Assembly: GCA_945877815.1 (NCBI GenBank)
Contig: CAMDWJ010000017.1
Location: forward strand, 1 to 64,000
DNA: 64,000 nucleotides
Reading direction: 5' to 3'
Source: Caenispirillum bisanense
GTDB lineage: Bacteria; Pseudomonadota; Alphaproteobacteria; Rhodospirillales; UBA2165
Under the pieces are notes generated by a model. It searched no databases. It saw only the letters and a program-made list of their open reading frames with translations, and was not told the DNA's origin. The position numbers and the translations under genes were made by a program. Below are positions 52,861 to 60,843 of the stretch, in pieces; positions within the stretch are counted from its first letter, which is position 1, and the number at the start of each line of letters is the position of its first letter.

Positions 52861-53574
52861 ATGCATCGTTTCGCAAACCCGACCCGGTTCGTGGCACTTG
52901 TCCGCGCGGTGCAACCGTGGGCGGCCGGCATAGCGCTGGTGACCCTCGCAGCCGGACTTTGGTTCAGCCTGATCGCGTCTCCGGCCGATTATCAGCAGGG
53001 TGAAACAGTACGCATAATGTATGTGCACGTGCCGGCGGCCTGGATGGCGATGTTTTGCTATAGCTCCATGGCAGGCGCCTCGGCCGTGACACTCGTGTGG
53101 CGGCATGCCGTGGCCCACGTCGTGGCGCGCGCAACCGCCCCAATCGGTGCCTCCTTCACCTTTCTAGCGCTGGCCACCGGTTCGCTGTGGGGCAAGCCAA
53201 TGTGGGGCACATGGTGGGTGTGGGATGCACGGCTCACCTCCGTGCTTATCTTGTTGTTTCTCTATCTCGGCTATATGGCAATCGAGAATGCCTTCGATGA
53301 TCGCGCGCGCGGCAGCCGTGCCGCCGCCATTCTTGCCATCGTCGGCGCGGTCAATGTACCGATCATCAAGTTCAGCGTCGATTGGTGGAACACGCTGCAT
53401 CAGCCGGCGAGCGTCGTTCGCCTCGACGGCCCGGCCATCCATCCCAGCATGTTGACGCCCCTGGTCCTGATGGCCGTCGGCTACACCGCGCTGTATCTCT
53501 GGATCTTGGCATTGCGTGTGCGCGCAGACATCAATATGAGCAAGGTGCGCGCCCTCACATTGCGAGGAGCGTGA
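52861..53574 (+). CDS. ccmC: Heme-handling protein CcmC
   Basis: A 237-residue membrane protein with six helices that loads heme onto CcmE. The heme-handling WWD motif is MWGTWWVWDARLTSVLIL. The two flanking histidines expected in the family appear in the YVHVPAAWMAMFCY region and in WWNTLHQPASV. It lies 101 bases after ccmB and seven before ccmD. Confidence 0.93.
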   Translation: MHRFANPTRFVALVRAVQPWAAGIALVTLAAGLWFSLIASPADYQQGETVRIMYVHVPAAWMAMFCYSSMAGASAVTLVWRHAVAHVVARATAPIGASFTFLALATGSLWGKPMWGTWWVWDARLTSVLILLFLYLGYMAIENAFDDRARGSRAAAILAIVGAVNVPIIKFSVDWWNTLHQPASVVRLDGPAIHPSMLTPLVLMAVGYTALYLWILALRVRADINMSKVRALTLRGA

Positions 53575-53581
53575 TCGCGCA

Positions 53582-53770
53582 ATGGACATGATCCGCGATT
53601 ATTTCGCCATGGGCGGCTACGCATCCTTCGTCTGGCCCGCCTTCGGGTTGTCGGCTGTCGTGGTGGTCGCTTTGTTAGTCGTCAGCCTGCGCAATCTCCG
53701 CCTATCCGAAGCCGCGTTGGCCGAGCTACGCCACGTAACGCTGCTGTCCGAGGAAGAAACGCACCCATGA
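53582..53770 (+). CDS. ccmD: Heme exporter small subunit CcmD
   Basis: A 62-residue protein with one membrane helix (about residues 18-37) after the typical FAMGGYASFVWPAFGLSAVV. The tail is polar (ALAELRHVTLLSEEETHP). CcmD connects CcmABC and is needed to free holo-CcmE. It overlaps ccmE by four bases. Its family is recognised more by place and topology than by motif. Confidence 0.9.
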   Translation: MDMIRDYFAMGGYASFVWPAFGLSAVVVVALLVVSLRNLRLSEAALAELRHVTLLSEEETHP

Positions 53771-54204
53771 AACCCAAGCATCAACGTCTTGCACTGTTGG
53801 GCTTGGGTGCGCTGGGTTTAGCCGGCGCAGCGGCGCTTGTCCTGACCGCGTTCGAAGACAATCTTGTCTTCTTTCAGACCCCGACCGAACTTGCGACCAA
53901 GTCCGTGGCGCCCAACCAACGGCTGCGCATCGGCGGACTGGTGCAGGAAGGCAGCCTCGTCAAGCAAGGCAGCGACGTGCGCTTCGTCGTCACCGATCTT
54001 TCGCACTCCATTCCCGTGACCTATCGGGGACTGCTGCCCGATCTGTTCCGCGAAGGCCAAGGCGTGGTCGCCGAAGGACGCTTCCAGGACGGCACTTTCG
54101 CGGCGAGCGAAGTGCTCGCCAAGCACGATGAAAATTACATGCCGCCAGAAGTCGTCGAGGCACTGAAAAAATCGGGCGAGTGGCAAAGGACTACAGGCAA
54201 ATGA
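53767..54204 (+). CDS. ccmE: Heme chaperone CcmE
   Basis: A 145-residue periplasmic chaperone anchored by an N-terminal helix (about 8-27). The OB-fold opens with RLRIGGLVQEGSLVKQGSDV. The heme is bound covalently at H120 in VLAKHDENYMPPE, with Y124 as axial ligand. This is the classical His-type CcmE, not the Cys variant. A REP-like repeat of about 60 bases separates it from ccmF. Confidence 0.94.
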   Translation: MKPKHQRLALLGLGALGLAGAAALVLTAFEDNLVFFQTPTELATKSVAPNQRLRIGGLVQEGSLVKQGSDVRFVVTDLSHSIPVTYRGLLPDLFREGQGVVAEGRFQDGTFAASEVLAKHDENYMPPEVVEALKKSGEWQRTTGK

Positions 54205-54206
54205 GG

Positions 54207-54270
54207 CCCTCATGCTGAGCCCGTCGAAGCATCGGGGCCGCATCTTTCGACAGGCTCAAGATGAGGTCAT
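54207..54270 (+). repeat. REP-like repeat, CCTCATGCTGAGCCCGTCGAAG type, copy 3
   Basis: CCCTCATGCTGAGCCCGTCG (54207 on) and the inverted TTTCGACAGGCTCAAGATGAGG (54245 on) form the third copy of the family seen at 21342 and 44467. It lies inside the ccm operon, between ccmE and ccmF, just before the ccmF ribosome site. Confidence 0.75.
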
Positions 54271-54276
54271 CAAACG

Positions 54277-56223
54277 ATGATCGCCGAATTCGGACATTTC
54301 GCACTGACGTTGGCGCTGGCCGTCGCTGTAGTGCAGTCGACACTTCCCTTGATCGGCGCGGCGCGTGGCGACGCGGGCCTGATGGCGCTGGCCCCAGCCG
54401 GCGCGATGGCGCAGTTTGGCCTTGTCGCGCTGGCCTTCGGCGCATTGATGCATGCCTATATCGTGTCGGACTTTTCGCTGGCTGCGGTCGCGCAGAATTC
54501 GCATACCGCGAAACCGATGCTCTATAAAATTGCCGGCACTTGGGGCAACCACGAAGGGTCGATGTTGTTGTGGGCGCTGATCCTGGCGCTCTACGGCGCG
54601 GCGGTCGCGGCCTTCGGCGGCAATCTGCGCGACACCTTGAAGGCGCGTGTGATCGCGGTGCAAGGCGCGATCGGCTTTGGCATACTTGCCTTCATCCTCT
54701 TCACCTCCAATCCGTTTGCGCGACTGGAATCTGCCCCGTTCGACGGGCAGAGTCTAAATCCGCTGCTCCAGGATCCCGGTCTGGCCTTCCATCCGCCGTT
54801 GCTCTATCTCGGCTATGTCGGGCTTTCGACGACATTCTCCTTTGCCGTCGCGGCCCTGATCGAAGGCAAGGTCGATGCCGCCTGGGCACGCTGGGTACGC
54901 CCGTGGACCTTGGCAGCGTGGGGGTTTCTCACCGCCGGCATCACCCTCGGCTCGTGGTGGGCCTATTACGAGCTTGGTTGGGGCGGCTGGTGGTTTTGGG
55001 ATCCGGTCGAGAATGCGTCCTTCATGCCGTGGCTCGCCGCGACCGCGCTGTTGCATTCGGCCATCGTCGCCGAGAAACGCGACGCGCTCAAAGCCTGGAC
55101 CGTGTTCCTCGCCATCGTCGCCTTCGCATTGTCGCTGCTCGGCACCTTCCTCGTGCGTTCGGGCGTGCTCACCTCGGTCCACGCTTTCGCCTCCGATCCC
55201 ACGCGCGGCGTCTACATTCTTTTGTTCCTCGTCGTGACGGTCGGTGCCGCCTTCGTGCTGTTCGCCTGGCGCGGGCCAACGCTGGCCGGTACCGGACGGT
55301 TCGATCCGGTCAGCCGCGAAGGCGCGCTTCTGATTAATAATTTCGGCCTCACCGTCGCCGCCGCTTCGATCCTGCTCGGCACCCTCTATCCCCTGTTCCT
55401 CGATGTGCTGGGTGCCGGCAAAGTGTCGGTGGGCGCGCCCTACTTCCAACGCGTCTTCATTCCGATGATGGTGCCAATGCTGTTGATCATGGCGGTCGCA
55501 CCCATGCTGAGCTGGCGCAGCGCCAATGCAGGCCGCGCCGTAGCGTCTCTCAAATGGGCGGGGGTTATTGCCTTCGCTGTCGGATTTGGTGTTTGGCTGT
55601 CGATCGATCGCGCCAGCGCGCTCGCCTCCTTCGGCATGGCGCTGGCCGCATGGGTCTTTGCCGCGACCGTCTATGAGCTCGCCACGCGCTCGCGAACCTG
55701 GCGCGGGCTTTTGCGTCAGCCACGCGTGAGTTGGGGCATGACGCTCGCTCACGCGGGTATCGCCATCGCGGTTGCCGGAATGACGGCGTCCTCGGCCTGG
55801 AAGGTCGAAGACATCCGCGTGATGAAGCCGGGCGAGACGACCGAGATCAGCGGCTACCAGATCACGTTCACCAACGTCGTCGATCTGCGCGGCCCCAACT
55901 ACACGGCCATGCGCGGAACCTTCGAGGTGCGAAGCGGGGGGGCTGCGGTCACCACACTCCAGCCGGAGAAACGCATCTACGATGTCGGCCGGATGCCCAC
56001 GACCGAAGCCGCGATCCGCCCGACGGTGTTGGGCGATCTTTATGCCGTGATCGGCGATCCCGACGGCCAGGGCGGTTATGTCGTGCGGCTGTATTTCAAT
56101 CCATTGGTCGCCTGGATGTGGACAGGCGCGTTGATCATGGTGCTCGGCGCCGGCCTCAGTCTCAGCGACCGTCGCGCGCGCGCCACGCGGCCGCTCGATG
56201 CGTCGGCACAGGCCGCCGCCTAG
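54277..56223 (+). CDS. ccmF: Cytochrome c heme lyase CcmF
   Basis: A 648-residue membrane protein that joins heme from CcmE to apocytochrome c with CcmH/I. It has many helices and the WWD motif WGGWWFWDPVENASFMPWLA (about residue 240). GNHEGSMLLWALILALYGAA, LNPLLQDPGLAFHPPLLYLG and LGTFLVRSGVLTSVHAFA are family hallmarks, and the C-terminal periplasmic domain precedes the last helix. ccmG starts one base after its stop. Confidence 0.95.
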   Translation: MIAEFGHFALTLALAVAVVQSTLPLIGAARGDAGLMALAPAGAMAQFGLVALAFGALMHAYIVSDFSLAAVAQNSHTAKPMLYKIAGTWGNHEGSMLLWALILALYGAAVAAFGGNLRDTLKARVIAVQGAIGFGILAFILFTSNPFARLESAPFDGQSLNPLLQDPGLAFHPPLLYLGYVGLSTTFSFAVAALIEGKVDAAWARWVRPWTLAAWGFLTAGITLGSWWAYYELGWGGWWFWDPVENASFMPWLAATALLHSAIVAEKRDALKAWTVFLAIVAFALSLLGTFLVRSGVLTSVHAFASDPTRGVYILLFLVVTVGAAFVLFAWRGPTLAGTGRFDPVSREGALLINNFGLTVAAASILLGTLYPLFLDVLGAGKVSVGAPYFQRVFIPMMVPMLLIMAVAPMLSWRSANAGRAVASLKWAGVIAFAVGFGVWLSIDRASALASFGMALAAWVFAATVYELATRSRTWRGLLRQPRVSWGMTLAHAGIAIAVAGMTASSAWKVEDIRVMKPGETTEISGYQITFTNVVDLRGPNYTAMRGTFEVRSGGAAVTTLQPEKRIYDVGRMPTTEAAIRPTVLGDLYAVIGDPDGQGGYVVRLYFNPLVAWMWTGALIMVLGAGLSLSDRRARATRPLDASAQAAA

Positions 56224-56224
56224 G

Positions 56225-56755
56225 ATGCGCCGACTTCTCTATCTATTGCCGATCGCGCTGCTCGCGGCGTTGGGCATTGCTTTCACGGTCGGTTTGGGGC
56301 GCGATCCGCAGAAATTGCCCTCGGTCCTGCTCGGCAAGCCGGCGCCGAGCTTCGCGCTTCCGTCCATCGACGGGAGTGCCGGCGGCTTCGCCAGCACCGA
56401 GCTCAAAGGCAAAGTCTCTCTGATCAACGTCTGGGCTTCGTGGTGCCCGCCCTGCCGGGTCGAGCATCCGATCCTAATGGATATCGCGAAATCGGGTATT
56501 CCGATCTACGGCATCAACTATAAGGACAAGCCGGAGGACGCCACGCGTTTCCTGGCAAACCTCGGCAATCCATATGTCGGAATCGGCGCGGATCGCGATG
56601 GCAAGGTCGCCATAGATTTCGGCGTTTACGGTTATCCCGAAACGTTCATCACGGATCGCGACGGCATCATTCGCTACAAACATGTCGGCCCGATCAATAA
56701 ACTCGATTGGGAACGCACCTTGGCGCCGATCGTCCAGGAGCTGATGCGCAAGTGA
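56225..56755 (+). CDS. ccmG: Thiol:disulfide oxidoreductase CcmG/DsbE
   Basis: A 176-residue membrane-tethered thioredoxin-like protein that keeps apocytochrome c cysteines reduced. An N-terminal helix (about 4-24) is followed by FALPSIDGSAGGFASTELKG and the active site W-C74-P-P-C77. The cis-Pro is in YGYPETFITDRDG, and the KHVGPINKLDWE end is typical. The start is ATG 56225; ATG 56198 would lie inside ccmF. It overlaps ccmH by four bases. Confidence 0.93.
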   Translation: MRRLLYLLPIALLAALGIAFTVGLGRDPQKLPSVLLGKPAPSFALPSIDGSAGGFASTELKGKVSLINVWASWCPPCRVEHPILMDIAKSGIPIYGINYKDKPEDATRFLANLGNPYVGIGADRDGKVAIDFGVYGYPETFITDRDGIIRYKHVGPINKLDWERTLAPIVQELMRK

Positions 56756-57177
56756 AACAGATTCTTGCCGTCGCCGTGCTGATCTGCGCGATAACGCTTC
56801 CGGCGTTTGCCGTCGATCCGCGCGAACGACTGCCCGATACGAAATTGGAAACGCGGGCCCGCGCCCTTTCCGCGGAATTGCGCTGCGTCGTCTGTCAGAA
56901 CCAGTCCATCGACGAATCCGATGCCGACCTCGCCAGGGATCTGCGTCAGGTCATCCGTGTGCGCATTGCCGTCGGAGATTCCGATCAGGAAGTTCTCGAT
57001 TATGTCGTCGCGCGCTACGGCGAATTCGTGCTGCTTCGACCGCCGTTCAAAGGGGCCACGGTCGTCCTGTGGCTTGGGCCGATCCTATTCGTGCTAGCCG
57101 GCCTCGCCGGCATCGTCCTCTACTATCGCCGCCGCCCGCAAGACGAGCGGAGTGCCGCGATGGACGATCGGACATGA
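56752..57177 (+). CDS. ccmH: Cytochrome c maturation protein CcmH
   Basis: A 141-residue protein with a signal peptide, the LRCVVCQN motif (C45 and C48) that takes part in apocytochrome reduction, and a C-terminal membrane helix (about 103-122). The start is GTG 56752, overlapping the ccmG stop. QSIDESDADLARDLRQVIR and the VARYGEFVLLRPPFKG segment are characteristic. Its last codons overlap the ccmI start. Confidence 0.93.
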   Translation: MKQILAVAVLICAITLPAFAVDPRERLPDTKLETRARALSAELRCVVCQNQSIDESDADLARDLRQVIRVRIAVGDSDQEVLDYVVARYGEFVLLRPPFKGATVVLWLGPILFVLAGLAGIVLYYRRRPQDERSAAMDDRT

Positions 57178-58043
57178 TCTTCTGGATCGCAGCCGGCCTG
57201 CTCGCGCTGACCTCCGTCGCGGGGCTAATGTTGGCGGTGCGCCGCGCGGGCGGACGCGGTCCGGTCGCGATCTTCGTCGCCCTCGCGGTTCCAGGCATCG
57301 CGCTTGCGGCCTATGGATTTCTCGGCGCCCCCGACATGCCCGACCAGCCCCACGCCGCGCGCGGCGACATCGCGGCACGCGCAGAGATGCAGGGATTGCT
57401 CGGCGAGCTCGCGCGCCGTCTCGAAGCAGACCCGACGCGGATCGACGGCTGGCTTTTGCTCGCGCGCGCACGACTCAAGGTCGGCGACTACCGCGAAGCC
57501 GCCGAGGCTTTCGCGCGTGCCCGCACTCTCGCGCCCGACAATGGCGAGATCGCGGGAGAACTCGGCGAAGCCCTCATCCAAGCCGCGAACGGAACTGTCG
57601 ATGAGGCGGCACGCGCGGCCCTCCACTTCGCCAATGCCAAGGATCCGCGCGACGCCAAGGCGCTGTTCTATCTCGGCCACGATGCGGCGACACGCAGCGA
57701 CTATGCCACCGCCATCCAATATTGGGCCAACCTGATCGCGATCTCCCCCGAAGGTGCTCCATGGATTCCCGACCTGCAGGCCCGCATCGTCGCGGCGGCG
57801 GCAGCCGGCAAGATCGACCTCGCCACTGTGAAACCAACCCTGGAGCCTATCGAAGCACTACCGCCAGGCCCAAGCCGCGAAGATATCCGTGCGATGGTCC
57901 AAGGGCTTGCCGCACGGCTGGAAGAGAACCCTGACGATCTCGCGGGCTGGCGCATGCTGGCGCGGTCGTGGCGCGTGCTGGGCGAAGCCCAGAAAGCCGA
58001 CGAAGCCGACGTTCGCGTGAAAACGCTTGAGGCGAAGCAGTAG
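57174..58043 (+). CDS. ccmI: Cytochrome c maturation protein CcmI (TPR)
   Basis: A 289-residue protein with two N-terminal membrane helices (MIFWIAAGLLALTSVAGLML, and about 32-50). A periplasmic region with tetratricopeptide repeats follows (LLARARLKVGDYREAAEAFA, ALFYLGHDAATRSDYATAIQ). It presents apocytochrome c to the CcmF/H lyase. The start is ATG 57174, overlapping ccmH by four bases. A second TPR pair near the end (MLARSWRVLGEAQKADEADV) completes it. It is the last gene of the ccm operon. Confidence 0.9.
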   Translation: MIFWIAAGLLALTSVAGLMLAVRRAGGRGPVAIFVALAVPGIALAAYGFLGAPDMPDQPHAARGDIAARAEMQGLLGELARRLEADPTRIDGWLLLARARLKVGDYREAAEAFARARTLAPDNGEIAGELGEALIQAANGTVDEAARAALHFANAKDPRDAKALFYLGHDAATRSDYATAIQYWANLIAISPEGAPWIPDLQARIVAAAAAGKIDLATVKPTLEPIEALPPGPSREDIRAMVQGLAARLEENPDDLAGWRMLARSWRVLGEAQKADEADVRVKTLEAKQ

Positions 58044-58049
58044 CGATCT

Positions 58050-58241
58050 CTACGGGGCGAGCTTCTTCATCCAAGCGACGGCCGGATCGATCGCATTCAT
58101 CATCGCCGAATTGTGATCGCCGTCGATATCCATATAAACGCTCGCGGAATTGCCCGGCATGAGATCGAAGGATGGTTTTTTTCCTATAACGATTGGATCC
58201 TGCCTGCCCGCGGCCCTAAAAACCGGAAGCTTGGTCGCCAC
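58050..58241 (-). pseudogene. C-terminal fragment of an alpha/beta hydrolase
   Basis: A 63-codon frame ends ASVYMDIDGDHNSAMMNAID and PAVAWMKKLAP. The segment DGDHNSAMMN places the catalytic His of an alpha/beta hydrolase, and the length to the end is right for a C-terminus. Upstream of about 58241 the frame becomes meaningless. An N-terminal part of a similar hydrolase lies at 59327-59672 on the same strand, beyond the methyltransferase-like gene, so the two may once have been one gene. That link is inference. Confidence 0.5.
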
Positions 58242-58347
58242 AAGTCCGGCGCGGTTACTCGGATAGTGCTTTATATCGCGAGAAGTCGTCGAGGATTGTC
58301 GACAGACTCCACCGTGAATTGTTTGCTGTCCACGCCTTTAATCCCAC

Positions 58348-59268
58348 TCAAGGTTTCACAAATTTGACTATGAAACCGTCCTTGTTCATGGGCGGATACG
58401 GTACGTTACGGTCGCGCGGGTCGTCGGGATTGCGCAGATAATCCGCCTCGCCCGCCATTTTGAATCCGGCGGCCTCGACCTCGCGGATCAAAAACGACTT
58501 TTCGATCCGGTGCAGGGTATTCGATTCCGAAATGCCGGTGTCGGGCCGACCCGCATGATCGGCGATTATGTAGAGCCCCCCCGGTTTGAGCGCGGCCAGG
58601 ACTGAAGCGTTCATAGCCGCGCGGTCCACGCCCATATGACCGAAATCGTGGTAATTGAACATCAAGGTCACGAGATCGAACGCGCCCGCCGCCAGATCGA
58701 GCGGCGCCGGAGCCTCGTAGGGGCGCGCAAGCACCGCCAGCGGCGCGGCGCGCACGCCAGCATTTTGCATGGAATGTTCGCGCCGGGCGAAGGACTCGGC
58801 GGATTTTCCGGCGACGCGCGGCGTGCTGGTACCGGCGGGGCCGTCGGCAGCACCGCTGGGTTCTCCGCCCTTGGGTCCGCCGCCCTTGGCCGCCGCTCCA
58901 GTGGCTGCTCCTTTGGCGCCTTTCGGCGCGCCTCCCTGGACATTGCCCTGGGCAGAGCCTTGCGGCAGGCCATTGCGCCCGGGCCAGGCCTGGCCATAGA
59001 CGATGCCGCCGGAGCCAATGGCGCGCGCCAGCAATTCGGTGGTGTAACCGCCGGAAGCGCTGATATCGAGCGCGGTCATGCCGCGCCGAACGCCGATGAA
59101 GGCAAGCATCAGTTCGGGCTTGCGGCGTTCGTCGGTAGCGCGGTCAGTGGCGCTGCGATCGGGCGCTGCGACGATCGCCTGAATATCAGAAGGGGTGAGC
59201 GGTGATTGCGCGTGGAGCTGCGGCGCGAGGCCGATGACGAGGGCGGCAGCGAGAAGAGCAGCTTTCAT
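58348..59268 (-). CDS. Exported methyltransferase-like protein with low-complexity insert
   Basis: A 306-residue protein with a signal peptide (MKAALLAAALVIGLAPQLHA). The AdoMet-like fold is seen in two parts: MTALDISASGGYTTELLARA (motif I-like), and later FDLVTLMFNYHDFGHMGVDR, LKPGGLYIIADHAG and the end FIVKFVKP. Between them (about 100-160) a stretch very rich in Gly, Ala and Lys (PQGSAQGNVQGGAPKGAKGA and onward) interrupts the fold. Secreted relatives are known in proteobacteria, but their substrate is unknown. The insert is unusual and likely forms a loop. Confidence 0.75.
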   Translation of the reverse strand: MKAALLAAALVIGLAPQLHAQSPLTPSDIQAIVAAPDRSATDRATDERRKPELMLAFIGVRRGMTALDISASGGYTTELLARAIGSGGIVYGQAWPGRNGLPQGSAQGNVQGGAPKGAKGAATGAAAKGGGPKGGEPSGAADGPAGTSTPRVAGKSAESFARREHSMQNAGVRAAPLAVLARPYEAPAPLDLAAGAFDLVTLMFNYHDFGHMGVDRAAMNASVLAALKPGGLYIIADHAGRPDTGISESNTLHRIEKSFLIREVEAAGFKMAGEADYLRNPDDPRDRNVPYPPMNKDGFIVKFVKP

Positions 59269-59326
59269 TATTTTGATGTCCTGTTCTATTCGGCGGCTTT
59301 ATCGAGCGGTAATCCGTCGGTCTGCA

Positions 59327-59672
59327 CCACCCTAGATGTTTAGTCCCATTCTTAGCGGCGAGATCGACGAGCGCATCGACGATTGAGACGGCATCGTCCA
59401 CGGTACCATCTCAGCGCCGGCTCCATGGCATCAGCGGCAGATAGACAGTAATGCCGGCGCGTCCGATCCGTTCCGCGAAAGCTTTCATATTTGGAGCGGT
59501 ATTAATGCCGTTTTTACCATGCATGAAAACCAACGCCTCCCGGCCGCCCCCCCCGCATAGACATCATAGCTCAGGCGTAACCGCTTGACGTCGTCAATTG
59601 CTCCGCATTGGTCGCCAAATTCCACCATACGGCGACGAGAATCGTGAAGATAAACCCGATCCGACGATGCAT
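59327..59672 (-). pseudogene. N-terminal part of a secreted alpha/beta hydrolase, frameshifted
   Basis: GAGAGGGG precedes an ATG at 59672 that opens a clear signal peptide (MHRRIGFIFTILVAVWWNLA). The rest is split over three frames: RLRLSYDVYAGG; then, after a run of eight G (59554-59547), EALVFMHGKNGINTAPNMKA and FAERIGRAGITVYLPLMPWS; then, after an in-frame TGA, DGTVDDAVSIVDALVDLAAK. HGKNG and MPWS fit the start of an alpha/beta hydrolase. Nine or six G in the run would restore one junction. At least one more frameshift and the stop remain, so this is a decayed gene. Confidence 0.7.
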
Positions 59673-59750
59673 TTGCCCCTCTCTTCAATCCAGTCTAGCA
59701 GAAAGCCGCCTTAGCCTGATATTCTTCGACAAAAGCATAAGGAGGATTTC

Positions 59751-60824
59751 ATGGCTGGCGCAATCCTTGCCCCTTCAATCACCATTCCGTCGATCATCGA
59801 CAGTCCGTCCGTCTGGCGCGGCGCCGATATGTCGAAGCGCTCCGATTGGATCTATCGCCTGAACGCCGAGGAGATCGCAGAGATCGATGCCGCCTATCGG
59901 CAACTCGTCGCGCGCGGTATCGCGCTGAACGACATCGAGCGCGAGAATTTTCCCCTACCCCGTTTCGCCAAAATCGCCGCGCGGGCGCAGGAGGCGATTG
60001 AAAACGGGCCGGGCATATTTCTAATCCGCGGGTTTCCGACCCAGAATTATGAAATGCTGGCGCTACGCATGATCTATTGGGGTATGGGGAAATATCTGGG
60101 GACTGCGGTCACGCAAAGCTCGGACGGCGACTTGCTGGGCGACGTGCGTGACGCGAGCTTCGACATCAACACTAAGACCGGTCGCGGTTATCGCTCGGCC
60201 CAAGAATTGACGTTCCATTGCGACAGCGCCGACGTCACCGCGCTGTTCGTCCTTCGCACAGCCATGACCGGCGGCGTGAGCGGATTCGCAAGCTCCATCG
60301 CTGTCCACAATGAAGTCGTGCGCCGCGATCCGAACTTGGCGGCGATCCTCTATCAGCCCTTCTATTGGAGTTTACAGGGACAGGAGGCGCCGGGCGAAGC
60401 GCCCTATTACCAACAGCCGGTCTTTCATATGCACGACGGCTATTTCGCCCTGCGCTTCGTGCGCGCGCAGATATACGGCGCGGAAAAATTCGCGGGCGCA
60501 CCGCCGTTGAGTCCCGAGCAGCGCGCCGCGCTCGATCTGCTGAGCGAGGTGGCCGACGGGGACGAATTCAGCTTCCGCATGATGCTGGCGCCCGGCGATC
60601 TCGAAATCCTCAACAATCACATTGCCATGCACGCGCGTACCGAATTCAAAGACAATTCGGTGCCCGACACCAATCGCCATTTGCTTCGGCTCTGGCTGTC
60701 GATGCCGAACAGCCGGCCGCTCAGCCCGCTCATGTCCTATATCTATCGCGATCAGAGACCGGGCGTGGTGCGCGGCGGCTTTCGTGCCTATACGGGAGCG
60801 CGCGTCCACGAGACACCAAGGTGA
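59751..60824 (+). CDS. TauD/TfdA-family 2OG-Fe(II) dioxygenase
   Basis: A 357-residue dioxygenase. FHCDSADVTALFVLR holds H156 and D158 of the iron site, the distal His is H294 in IAMHARTEF, and R313 in HLLRLWLSMP can bind 2-oxoglutarate. The N-terminal IENGPGIFLIRGFP and GTAVTQSSDGDLLGDVRD are typical of the group similar to TfdA. AAGGAGGA lies six bases before the ATG. The substrate cannot be told. No transporter gene is near, but another TauD-type gene lies at the window end. Confidence 0.87.
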   Translation: MAGAILAPSITIPSIIDSPSVWRGADMSKRSDWIYRLNAEEIAEIDAAYRQLVARGIALNDIERENFPLPRFAKIAARAQEAIENGPGIFLIRGFPTQNYEMLALRMIYWGMGKYLGTAVTQSSDGDLLGDVRDASFDINTKTGRGYRSAQELTFHCDSADVTALFVLRTAMTGGVSGFASSIAVHNEVVRRDPNLAAILYQPFYWSLQGQEAPGEAPYYQQPVFHMHDGYFALRFVRAQIYGAEKFAGAPPLSPEQRAALDLLSEVADGDEFSFRMMLAPGDLEILNNHIAMHARTEFKDNSVPDTNRHLLRLWLSMPNSRPLSPLMSYIYRDQRPGVVRGGFRAYTGARVHETPR

Positions 60825-60843
60825 AACCTGCGCTTTTGCTTGT

